A stretch of DNA of 64,000 nt from Magnetospirillum sulfuroxidans (GTDB lineage: Bacteria > Pseudomonadota > Alphaproteobacteria > Rhodospirillales > Magnetospirillaceae): assembly GCF_018224925.1 (NCBI RefSeq), contig NZ_JAGTUF010000011.1, positions 1 to 64,000 on the forward strand, written 5' to 3'. The notes below the pieces were generated by a model. The model saw only the letters and a list, made by a program, of their open reading frames with translations. It had not been told where the DNA came from and made no database searches. Below are positions 7,808 to 15,402 of this stretch, in pieces. The position numbers and the translations under genes are program-made. Numbering within the stretch: the first letter of the stretch is position 1; every line of letters starts with the position of its first letter.

Positions 7808-8142
7808 GACAACACCGCTCCGTTTTCGCCGTCTTCGCTGATATCGATTTCCACCCCGCGCCCTGGGTAGCGTTCGGCGATCCGCGCATAGAGTTCCTCG
7901 GCCATCATCTCGCAGCTACGCCCGTCGAGGCCGAGGGTGTGGGCGTCGTACAGCGATTCCAGCCAGTCCTGGAAAAGGTGGAATTCGATGTCGCGGTCGT
8001 TGTGGCGCACCTCGATGGACACCTTGAACCAGAAGGTGTGGCGGTGGGTGTGGGCCAGATAATCGACCTCGGCGGGGGCACCGGCATAGCGGTGCAGGCC
8101 GCGCTTGCGGAAGGTCACATAGATCATGCGCCGCGCCATCAT
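7798..8142 (-). CDS. Short pterin-synthase (T-fold) QueD-like protein without catalytic cysteine
   Basis: A 114-residue protein starting at ATG 8142, which overlaps the stop of the upstream glycosyltransferase (ATGA). It keeps the T-fold layout: H17, then H33 and H35 in HTHRH like the zinc triad of QueD; YDAH like the DHA relay; SCEMMAEELYARI in place of NPSAEQL; and DISEDGENGAVLSW in place of VHETDTGYA. There is no cysteine just before HxH, so it may be a binding subunit or an enzyme of different chemistry. It is much shorter than the companion QueD. Assignment rests on my motif alignment. Confidence 0.6.
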   Translation of the reverse strand: MMARRMIYVTFRKRGLHRYAGAPAEVDYLAHTHRHTFWFKVSIEVRHNDRDIEFHLFQDWLESLYDAHTLGLDGRSCEMMAEELYARIAERYPGRGVEIDISEDGENGAVLSWP

Positions 8143-9284
8143 GCCCCCACCAGATGCTGGTAAAGGGGCGTGGCGGTGAGATAGCGCGCTTTCAGCGCCT
8201 GCTCCTGCCGGGCGATTTCCGCCTGCATCCGGGGCGTGGCGCAATCATCCATCAGCGTGCGGATATAGGAGACCAGGAAGTCCTTGTTGGCTCGATAGGC
8301 TTCCCAATTGGCCGTCCAGTCGCTGGGGTACAGGAACGGCGCGCTGTACTGCTCGTTATAGGCCAGCCGCCGAAGCGACAACGGCATGGCCCCGGCGATG
8401 GTGGCCTCGGCCTGGGCAATGCCCAACGTCTCTTGCAGCGCGGCGCTGAACGACATTTTCGCCTGCCCCAGCAGCGCATGGTATTGCGGCTTCGTCAGGC
8501 CTTGTTCCTGGCACACAACCCAGTCGTATTGCGGCAGGGTGGCTGCCAAGTCCTTGAAGATGTCGAGCTGCTTTTCCGGGGCCTGCCGATGGGGGAACAG
8601 GATCAGATTGGCGCGTTGCTCGGGCGGCAGGCGGTGCGGCGGCAATTCGTCCCACAGATATTCGTTGGGATAGCCGCTATAGGCTGCATGGTCGCCCATC
8701 TCGTCGTCGTCGATCTTGAGGACGCGGGAGAACAGTCCCCAATGGAACGAGGTGGTGAAGAAATTGCGGTCGATGGCCCAGAACAGCGCCCGCTCGGCGG
8801 CGTAGGACCACCTTTTGTCAGCGATACTACGCCCCAGGAAGTCCCACGGGTCATAGGAGCCCGCATGCCAGATCGCCGAAATGTCCCAACTTACATCAAG
8901 TAAGTTCCGCATATAGGCGAGTTGCAGGATGCCGGGGTGCCACGCATCCGTGACCAGAACCTTGTCGCCATCGCGAACCAAGCCCGCCTCGATCATGCCG
9001 ATGAAGCGGTTGACCTGCTGGTTCTTCCACAGATTGGTGGTGGCGAAGTTGAGGAACGCCCCGGTGCTGGCCCGCTGTGTGCCGCCATCACCCGGCACGT
9101 TGACGATGTTGAGCCCACCGCTGTTGATGGCTTCCTGGCCGAAACCCGCCGGGTCCATGTGAACCCGCACCGCGATCCCCTGGGCCTCGGCATAAGCGGC
9201 GATCTGCCGGGGAACGCCCGCGAACCACTGCGCCGTATAGCGCGTCTCGATGGGTTCCAGCGACAATATCCAGATTGTGTGCAT
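8139..9284 (-). CDS. GT-B-like glycosyltransferase (modification cassette)
   Basis: A 381-residue soluble protein. The N-terminal half is a Rossmann-like domain. The C-terminal half has GT4-like features: LILFPHRQAPEKQLD, a second domain core (DWVVCQEQG) and SAALQETLGIAQAEATIAGAMPL, which fits the E-x7-E/G sugar-nucleotide signature. ATG 9284 was preferred to a TTG 24 bases upstream. It is the first gene of the minus-strand cassette, preceded by a 140-base gap to the nuclease gene. A phage-type base or tRNA glycosyltransferase is inferred from context. Confidence 0.68.
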   Translation of the reverse strand: MHTIWILSLEPIETRYTAQWFAGVPRQIAAYAEAQGIAVRVHMDPAGFGQEAINSGGLNIVNVPGDGGTQRASTGAFLNFATTNLWKNQQVNRFIGMIEAGLVRDGDKVLVTDAWHPGILQLAYMRNLLDVSWDISAIWHAGSYDPWDFLGRSIADKRWSYAAERALFWAIDRNFFTTSFHWGLFSRVLKIDDDEMGDHAAYSGYPNEYLWDELPPHRLPPEQRANLILFPHRQAPEKQLDIFKDLAATLPQYDWVVCQEQGLTKPQYHALLGQAKMSFSAALQETLGIAQAEATIAGAMPLSLRRLAYNEQYSAPFLYPSDWTANWEAYRANKDFLVSYIRTLMDDCATPRMQAEIARQEQALKARYLTATPLYQHLVGA

Positions 9285-9422
9285 GGTGGCGTGCCGCCCT
9301 GGTGGCAATTGCTTCGGGCGGGCACGCTATGCCGGTCGGGATAGGCCGGATATTGGGGGAGTTCCCCAATGGACATGGCAGGGCTTGGCGCCCCCATTTC
9401 CATCACAATCGGTCGCTTCACA

Positions 9423-10280
9423 TTATGTCCTTATGATGTAGCGACCAACCTCATCACTATCATAGTGAAATCCGGCGGATTCATCGTCAACAAACAATTC
9501 CCATGGCTTTTTGTTAGGCCTTGCGTCAAGGCCAAGGAGCCTAACAACATCAGCAATGTCAAATAAATCCACCTTATATACACCAACTGTTGGCGTTTTT
9601 ATATTTGTTTCGCTCTTTGCCGATTTCGTAAATCCACTGGCTGTTGTTATAACAATTCCTTTGCACTCCCCTTCCCGAAACAATACGCCATTAAGCTCCC
9701 TTACGGCAGAAACCCCTTCTTTCTTGCTCAAATCAGCTCTTCTCTTCACCTGAACAAGATATTTTTCAGACGAAGATGTGACCAATATGATATCAACTCC
9801 ACCGTCCCCCGACCCTCCAACATGCCGGACTTCACAAGGGGAATAGGCATCTCTAAGGCATGCAGCCATTAATTTCTCGAACTTAGTTGGATTAACCCAT
9901 GCCAAATCTTTTGGGTTTGATCTTAGGTGTGACCTCAACTCATCGAGCGGTATGGAAATAGATGATGTGTCGTAGCGACGCAGCTCTCCTACGGTTCTGC
10001 TTATAAATAAGCCCATGCTATCACTACCTGTGCTTTCATCAACCCTCCACCAACCGCATGACAAGCATTCATCAACGGAATAATTCGTTGGGTATTGCTG
10101 ACCTATTACTGATTTTTTAGGCTTGCTACGAAAGGCCGCATGCATTTTTCCACAGCAATATTTGCACAAACTTGCACCTGTTTCGCTATCTAGCGCCGCC
10201 AGACCTCTCTCTTCGCGAAAAGCGTCATCATAACTAAAGCGGTATTCGGTGGCATATTTATATGATAAAACTTCAGTCAT
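9423..10280 (-). CDS. Mrr-like restriction endonuclease with N-terminal zinc ribbon
   Basis: A 285-residue protein. The N-terminal region has C39/C42/C43 and C72/C75, a possible zinc ribbon. The C-terminal part is a PD-(D/E)xK Mrr_cat domain: NPTKFEKLMAACL, GGSGDGGVDIILV (catalytic D163) and LVQVKRR (Q177 and K179). Mrr-type enzymes cut modified DNA, or act as site-specific nucleases in restriction systems. The gene is strikingly AT-rich compared with its neighbours, a sign of recent acquisition. ATG 10280 was chosen; a run of nine G lies 6 bases upstream, in the ribosome binding region. It lies just upstream of the modification cassette on the same strand. Confidence 0.8.
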   Translation of the reverse strand: MTEVLSYKYATEYRFSYDDAFREERGLAALDSETGASLCKYCCGKMHAAFRSKPKKSVIGQQYPTNYSVDECLSCGWWRVDESTGSDSMGLFISRTVGELRRYDTSSISIPLDELRSHLRSNPKDLAWVNPTKFEKLMAACLRDAYSPCEVRHVGGSGDGGVDIILVTSSSEKYLVQVKRRADLSKKEGVSAVRELNGVLFREGECKGIVITTASGFTKSAKSETNIKTPTVGVYKVDLFDIADVVRLLGLDARPNKKPWELFVDDESAGFHYDSDEVGRYIIRT

Positions 10281-10286
10281 CTTCCG

Positions 10287-10295
10287 CCCCCCCCC
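10287..10295. repeat. 9-base G/C tract at the nuclease ribosome binding site
   Basis: Nine C on the plus strand (G on the coding strand) begin 6 bases upstream of the nuclease ATG, followed by CGGAAG. The tract overlaps or displaces the Shine-Dalgarno sequence, so length changes would shift spacing and could tune translation. Runs of seven to eight occur elsewhere in this GC-rich window, so the length alone is only mildly unusual. Confidence 0.65.
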
Positions 10296-10343
10296 GAAGC
10301 AGCTTGACGTCAAACTACATAAGCAAAACATTCTCTACATACA

Positions 10344-10955
10344 CTATTTATGCAGAGCCATCGATTTACAAATAATTTCTGCAACGCTATTTGCGCGCAT
10401 TTTCTTCAGAACGGCACTGCGATGTACTTCCGCCGTCTTGAGGTTGATGCCGAGGTCGGCGGCGACTTCCTTGGTCGCCTTGCCATTGACCAACAGCCAG
10501 AACACCTCCCGCTCACGCGCGGTCAGCAGGTCGTAAAGCCGCATCGCCTCGACCGCCCTACCATAGCGGGCGCAGAAATCACGATGATGAGCGCAGGCGC
10601 TGGCGACATCAACCAACAGCTTGGCATTGTCGATGGGCTTCTCGATGAAGCCCATCGCCCCTTGCTGCACCGCCTTGACGGCGGTGGGAATGTCGCCGTG
10701 GCCGGAAATCATGATCACCGGCATGTCATGGCCGTGCGCGCGTGAGCGCCGGAAGACCTCGATGCCGCAATCCTCGCCCAAGCGCAGATCGACCAGGGCG
10801 CAGCCGATGGCGCGGATGTCGTGCTGGGCGATGAAATTGTCGGCATCACCATAAGGGCGGGCGTCATAGCCGTTGGTCCGCAGCAGCCAGACAATGGCCT
10901 CGCGGAAGCTGGCATCGTCATCGACGACAGCCACGACAAAGGGCGCTTCGGTCAT
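10344..10955 (-). CDS. FixJ-type response regulator paired with MASE1 kinase
   Basis: A 203-residue regulator: receiver domain with the acidic patch at 12-14, phosphoacceptor D56 in LVDLRL and K in FIEKPIDN; C-terminal LuxR-type helix-turn-helix (LTAREREVFW, TKEVAADLGINLKTAEVH). Its ATG overlaps the TGA of the kinase gene, so it is the cognate partner. It is a close paralogue of the orphan regulator at 2,670-3,302. Its target genes are unknown; nearby island genes are the first candidates. Confidence 0.92.
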   Translation of the reverse strand: MTEAPFVVAVVDDDASFREAIVWLLRTNGYDARPYGDADNFIAQHDIRAIGCALVDLRLGEDCGIEVFRRSRAHGHDMPVIMISGHGDIPTAVKAVQQGAMGFIEKPIDNAKLLVDVASACAHHRDFCARYGRAVEAMRLYDLLTAREREVFWLLVNGKATKEVAADLGINLKTAEVHRSAVLKKMRANSVAEIICKSMALHK

Positions 10956-12580
10956 GACGCCACCGGCAACCAGCAGGTGACGCAGGCGCCGCCATCGTCG
11001 TTGTTGGCGATCTCCAGATCGCCGCCATGGGCGGTCAGGATGGCGCGGGCAATGGGCAGGCCAAAGCCGCTGCCGCCCGGCTTGGCCGAGGCGAACAGGG
11101 CGTGGCCGCTGCGCAAGGTCTCTTCCGCGAAGCCGAGGCCGCTGTCCCGCACGCGCAACACCGCCTTGCCGTTCTCTTCATTCAGCCCGACCACCAAGGT
11201 TCGCGGTGACGTGGCTGCCATGGCTTCGCAGGCATTGCGGACCAGATTGACCGCCAATTGCTGAAGGGTGGCGCGATCGCCCAAGATTTTGGCCGTGCAT
11301 CCGTCCAACTCGAATTGGGTCGAGACGCCGCTGTCGTCGCAAATCTGGCGCAGCAGCGGCACCACATCGCCCATCACCGCCGCCAGCGGCAGTACTTCAC
11401 GCCTGCCGGTGGCTTGGTCGAACTGCGCCTGGTTGGTGGCGATGATCTCGCGCACCCGCTGTACCTCGCGCTCCAGCCGCCCGGTGATTTCCGGCAGTTC
11501 CGCCGGATCGACGTTGCCGCGTTCCGCCATGGTGTGCAGCGCCTGGGCATAGGTGGAGGCCGAGGCCAGGGGCTGCCTGATCTCGTGCGCCAGCTTGGAT
11601 GCCGTTTCGTGCGTGGTAAAGTGGCGGTATGCCTTATCCAAGGCCGTTTCGTGCGTGGTAAAGTGGCGGTATGCCTTATCCAAGGCCGTTTCCTGCTTGC
11701 GCAGCTTGCGCAATGCCCCTTCGCGATCCTCCACCGCCCCGGCGATGATCAGGCTGAGATAGCCGATGGACAGCATGAAATAGGGCGCACCGGCCAGGAT
11801 GGCTTGGTCGGGCCGCAACAGGCTGGCCGCAGTGATCGACACATTGGCGAGCAAGGTGGACAAGGCCGCACCCAACACGCCGAAGGCCACCGCATTCCAC
11901 GCCACCGGCAGCATGACGAAATAGGAGAAGCGGCCCTGGTCATGGCCCAGCAGCAGTTCCGCCACTTCCAGATAGAGGATCAAGGCGGTCGCCAGCAGGC
12001 CGAGGAACAGGACACGCCCATCCTTTTGCCGGAAATGGGAGCGCCATGGACGGTTCAGCAGCAACAGGGTTGGCGCGAGGGTGACAATGCCCAGCGCGTC
12101 ACCAATGAAGAAGCGAGCGGCCAGCGGCCCGTATTCCGACCACGGGATCGCGCCATCGACACAGAAGTTGAGGACATTGATAGCCGCGACAGTGGCGGGC
12201 GTTGCCAGTGATGCGGCGATGAAACGGTGGATATGGGCCTGACGGCTGAGGTCCAACGGCCCGCCAAGCCAGCGCCGCAGCAGCGCAACACCAACCACAT
12301 AGCCGGTTGGCGGGATCAGCCAGGACAGCCAAGCGCCAGGCGTGGTGACGGCATAGGGGCCAAGCAGGACCACAGTGCCGATGCCCGCATAGGCCAGCGG
12401 CCAAAACTTTGGAAAGCGAAGGAGAAAGGCGAAGGTCAGTCCAGCGGGCGGATACCAAACGCTGACGCCGGGACCAACATTCATCGCCACCGCCGCCTTA
12501 TGGGCCAGAACCCAGATAACGGGGTAAAGCGCAATAATAACTGCCTTGCGCAGCCCATCGCGGTTCGACGGCGGCACCAT
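10952..12580 (-). CDS. MASE1-domain sensor histidine kinase with duplicated linker
   Basis: A 542-residue kinase. Residues 1-285 form an eight- to nine-segment MASE1-type membrane sensor (VWYPPAGLTFAFLL is typical). A helical linker leads to phosphoacceptor H332 in LAHEIRQPL, and the ATPase domain follows (N-box VNLVRNACEA, G-boxes DSGLGFAE and GGSGFGLPIA). The linker holds an exact tandem duplication of 14 residues (298-311 and 312-325), encoded by a perfect 42-bp repeat. The kinase is coupled to the regulator by ATGA. The ligand of MASE1 is unknown. Confidence 0.93.
   Translation of the reverse strand: MVPPSNRDGLRKAVIIALYPVIWVLAHKAAVAMNVGPGVSVWYPPAGLTFAFLLRFPKFWPLAYAGIGTVVLLGPYAVTTPGAWLSWLIPPTGYVVGVALLRRWLGGPLDLSRQAHIHRFIAASLATPATVAAINVLNFCVDGAIPWSEYGPLAARFFIGDALGIVTLAPTLLLLNRPWRSHFRQKDGRVLFLGLLATALILYLEVAELLLGHDQGRFSYFVMLPVAWNAVAFGVLGAALSTLLANVSITAASLLRPDQAILAGAPYFMLSIGYLSLIIAGAVEDREGALRKLRKQETALDKAYRHFTTHETALDKAYRHFTTHETASKLAHEIRQPLASASTYAQALHTMAERGNVDPAELPEITGRLEREVQRVREIIATNQAQFDQATGRREVLPLAAVMGDVVPLLRQICDDSGVSTQFELDGCTAKILGDRATLQQLAVNLVRNACEAMAATSPRTLVVGLNEENGKAVLRVRDSGLGFAEETLRSGHALFASAKPGGSGFGLPIARAILTAHGGDLEIANNDDGGACVTCWLPVAS
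11601..11684. repeat. Perfect 42-bp tandem duplication in kinase gene
   Basis: Two identical 42-base copies, 11,601-11,642 and 11,643-11,684, followed by a partial third copy (GCCGTTTC). Each encodes the 14-residue unit ALDKAYRHFTTHET just before the phosphoacceptor segment. The lack of any difference between copies points to a recent duplication. The length is two heptads, so coiled-coil phase would be kept. Confidence 0.95.
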
Positions 12581-12744
12581 GAACGACCTCTATGACTTTC
12601 CCGCCAAACCCCTGTCTGTGAACTTACATGCTTCAAGTCTGTCTGTCATGGGGCGGGCACCTCGGCAAAGACAGCAGCCATATCCTCCGATTGATGACGG
12701 CATACTGGCCCGGTACTGTCGTCGCCAACCGAAAGAGGGAAATC

Positions 12745-13530
12745 GTGTCCACCGGCATCGTCACCTTCACCGAACAGCAAGCCAATGCGCTGATCCATGA
12801 CGAATGGGACGGCACCGGTCCCGTACGCCTGGACCAGACGGTGCCGCTGGCCGAGCTTCTGGCGAGCAGCGTGGTGCCGAACGCCCGCATGCTGATGGCG
12901 GAATTGGAGGGAGCCGGGGCCAAGCTGACAGCCAAGGGCAATCTCAACCGCAAACTGGTCGTATCCCTGGTGGACCGTTTCCAGTGGGTCGATTACGACC
13001 CGGCGCGCATTTGGGGGATGAACAAGGTCGTCAATGAGCCGGATTTCACCCCGCTGCATTACCTGCATATCGTCCTCAAGCTGGGCGGATTGGCGCGCAC
13101 CGAGAAGGGGTTCCTGAAGCTGACCAAGAAGGGCAAGGCGATGCTTGCCGACGATGCCGCCGGGACGCTTCAGGTGCATTTGTTCCGCACCACCTATACC
13201 CGGTTCAATCCCGCCTATCTGGACCGCAACGGCCTCGAAGAATTCTTCGGTTGGCAAATGTCCTTGATCCTCTATCTGATCGGTCAGTTCGCGGACGATT
13301 GGCGCCCCGCCGATGCCCTGATGCGTAGCGTCACCTTGCCCAGCGAGGAGGCGTTGAAGTCCGAAATGCCCGACAGGCCGGTCTGGGCGTTCGAGTCTCG
13401 GGTGCTGCGCTATTTGCGTTGGTTTGGCCTGATGGAGCGCAAGGAGGCCGCCGCCAATGACGACTGGCGGCAGCCCAAGCTCTATCGCAAGACACCGCTT
13501 TATGACCGGATGCTGACCTTCGTTCTGTGA
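12745..13530 (+). CDS. Hypothetical winged-helix-like protein
   Basis: About 261 residues when started at GTG 12745, which follows a good AGAGGGA ribosome binding site at 5-6 bases; ATG starts at 12,628 and 12,694 lack one. The middle (TPLHYLHIVLKLGGLARTEK then GFLKLTKKGKAML) looks like a winged helix, and the C-terminus repeats a similar pattern (VLRYLRWFGLMER). It resembles uncharacterised plasmid/island proteins. It is divergent from the MASE1 kinase and converges with the next gene. A DNA-binding role is only a guess. Confidence 0.6.
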   Translation: MSTGIVTFTEQQANALIHDEWDGTGPVRLDQTVPLAELLASSVVPNARMLMAELEGAGAKLTAKGNLNRKLVVSLVDRFQWVDYDPARIWGMNKVVNEPDFTPLHYLHIVLKLGGLARTEKGFLKLTKKGKAMLADDAAGTLQVHLFRTTYTRFNPAYLDRNGLEEFFGWQMSLILYLIGQFADDWRPADALMRSVTLPSEEALKSEMPDRPVWAFESRVLRYLRWFGLMERKEAAANDDWRQPKLYRKTPLYDRMLTFVL

Positions 13531-13539
13531 TATCCGGCC

Positions 13540-15240
13540 CTACGTCAGGAACTCGGTATGGCCTGCATAGCGATGCCCATCCGAGGTGAAGGAAGGGATG
13601 AACACTTCGGCGACGCGGCCATCCGCCTCGCACCGAACACGCATGAATTTGTCGATCAGGGTGATGGTGGGGGTGCCGCCGCCGACCAATCCGGTGACGG
13701 CCTTCTTGGCGGCCAACAAATCGCCCCGGCCTTCGGTGAACTCCAATGGGCCGCCGTCGAAGGCAATCGCCGGATCAAAGGGATGGGCGTCCATATCCTC
13801 GTGCCCGGCCATCAGCACCCATTCCTTGGCGCCGATCCGGAACTTGGTCAGCTTGCCTCCGGTTCCACCAAACACGGCCTTGACCAGTTTGGCGTTCGCA
13901 TCCTTCTTGCTGATCGCCAATGTCCGTTCCAGCCATGCGGCGAAGTCGCCCGCGACAGGCACTTCCGCCTTCCATTCATCAACAGGCTTCGCCACCGCCA
14001 ATTTCTCGGTGGCTGAGCGGAAGGCGATGGTAGTGGAGGAACCATCGGGGCTGGAGGTGCGGCAGCGCCCATCACCATCGGGAATGGCGTCAAACCAGTC
14101 CCACGACACCACGCCCGCCTTCTGGTTATAGGCTTTAACCGCATCCTCATGCCCAGTGACGGTCACCTTCACCACCGCGATCTTGCCGTCCATCGCCATG
14201 GGGCCGGTGATGGTGAACTTGGCCCCGTGCGCACCTAGCTTGGCAAGGTGCTGCATGGCCTTGATGGCCTTGGCCCCGAACCAATAGGTGCCCTCGTGCA
14301 GGTAGTCCTGGCGAGACAGCACGGCGTGGACCATGCAGGTTTGCGCGCTGCCGTGGGATGACCATAGCTCGCAGCGCTCATTGCCGTTGATGAGTTTCAC
14401 GTTGGCGTCGTTGGCATGCGCCACCTTGCCGACCGCGAGCAGCTTCAGCAGCTTGTCCAAGCCGTGTTCCCCAACCGGCACCGTCGTTTGCTCCTTGCCG
14501 GTGCTCGTCTTCTTCTCGGGAGCGGCATCCAACAGGAACTTCTCAAGCAGCGCCTTGCTTCCGTCGGTGACGGGCGGAAAGCCGAGGAGATGGGCAACGC
14601 CAGCATCGTCGAAATACAGGGCGGCAAGTGCGGTGCCGCCTTTCCTGGCGACATCCTGCGGCAACGTCTTCGCCATCGTTGCCTTCAGCGCGGCAAGCCC
14701 GGCACCAAGGTTCTGCTGCTTGGTGCGCTCGGCCTCCTGGGCTTTGGCCTGGGCTTCGTCGGTCTTTTTCTGAAGGCCGTTCCATTCGGCTTTGGTGGCC
14801 TCGACCCCGCCGTGTTTGGCGATGAAGGCGACGACATCCTTGGACCCGTCCTCGGACGAGGCAGCGAATTCCAGCACCTTGCTGTAGGTGCTGACGGTCT
14901 TCTGCCGTCGCGCCTTGTCAGCCTTTCCGGCCTCATCGGCGGGATCGAAGCTGTCGAGATTGGCGTCGAAGAACGCCTTGATGGTGGGAATGTAAGGGCT
15001 GGCGTTCTTGCCGCGCGGCTTGGCGTTGACCTTCCGCTGTTCCAGCAATTTCCCGAATTCGGGGCTGCCGTGCCATGTCCGGTGAAACTGAAAGGCCCTG
15101 TCGAGGGCGGCATACAAAGCCGCGTTCTTGGCCTTCTGGGAATTCTCCTCGTCACCTGCCGCCGTATTGAAGGCGATGACAACGCCCTCGGCCTCCTTCA
15201 GCGCATCCTCGAAACCCACCGTGACCGCACCGCCGTCCAT
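13540..15240 (-). CDS. Large hypothetical protein (566 residues)
   Basis: A soluble 566-residue protein with an AAGGGGG ribosome binding site ahead of ATG 15240. A helical, Ala/Lys-rich segment at about 150-185 may be coiled coil. Several later segments have a repeated layout of short beta-rich blocks (FTITGPMAMDGKIAVVKVTV; FRIGAKEWVLMAGHEDM; GHRYAGHTEFL), which could be a beta-propeller- or clamp-like scaffold. No catalytic motif is seen. It converges with the winged-helix-like gene, nine bases between stops. Function unknown. Confidence 0.55.
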   Translation of the reverse strand: MDGGAVTVGFEDALKEAEGVVIAFNTAAGDEENSQKAKNAALYAALDRAFQFHRTWHGSPEFGKLLEQRKVNAKPRGKNASPYIPTIKAFFDANLDSFDPADEAGKADKARRQKTVSTYSKVLEFAASSEDGSKDVVAFIAKHGGVEATKAEWNGLQKKTDEAQAKAQEAERTKQQNLGAGLAALKATMAKTLPQDVARKGGTALAALYFDDAGVAHLLGFPPVTDGSKALLEKFLLDAAPEKKTSTGKEQTTVPVGEHGLDKLLKLLAVGKVAHANDANVKLINGNERCELWSSHGSAQTCMVHAVLSRQDYLHEGTYWFGAKAIKAMQHLAKLGAHGAKFTITGPMAMDGKIAVVKVTVTGHEDAVKAYNQKAGVVSWDWFDAIPDGDGRCRTSSPDGSSTTIAFRSATEKLAVAKPVDEWKAEVPVAGDFAAWLERTLAISKKDANAKLVKAVFGGTGGKLTKFRIGAKEWVLMAGHEDMDAHPFDPAIAFDGGPLEFTEGRGDLLAAKKAVTGLVGGGTPTITLIDKFMRVRCEADGRVAEVFIPSFTSDGHRYAGHTEFLT

Positions 15241-15402
15241 CGAAGCCCCCTTGCGAGATAAACCGATGGCCGATCTTTGCCCCGGAAATCGCGGTCAGGC
15301 AACGAGCTTACTTCGAGTAAGTCCGGTTTCAGGGCGTTGAAATATATCCTTTTTCTCTTAATGGGCAGAAGTTGAGATTGGCGACAAAAGGATGGCTCAC
15401 TT

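Noticed and set aside
11601-11684. CRISPR-like repeat
   Set aside because: Only two adjacent 42-bp copies with no spacers, inside a coding region; it is a tandem duplication.
11258-12211. Long plus-strand open frame opposite the MASE1 kinase
   Set aside because: It is the GC-rich antisense shadow of a clear kinase gene; composition is Gln/Arg/Gly-rich with no known domain.
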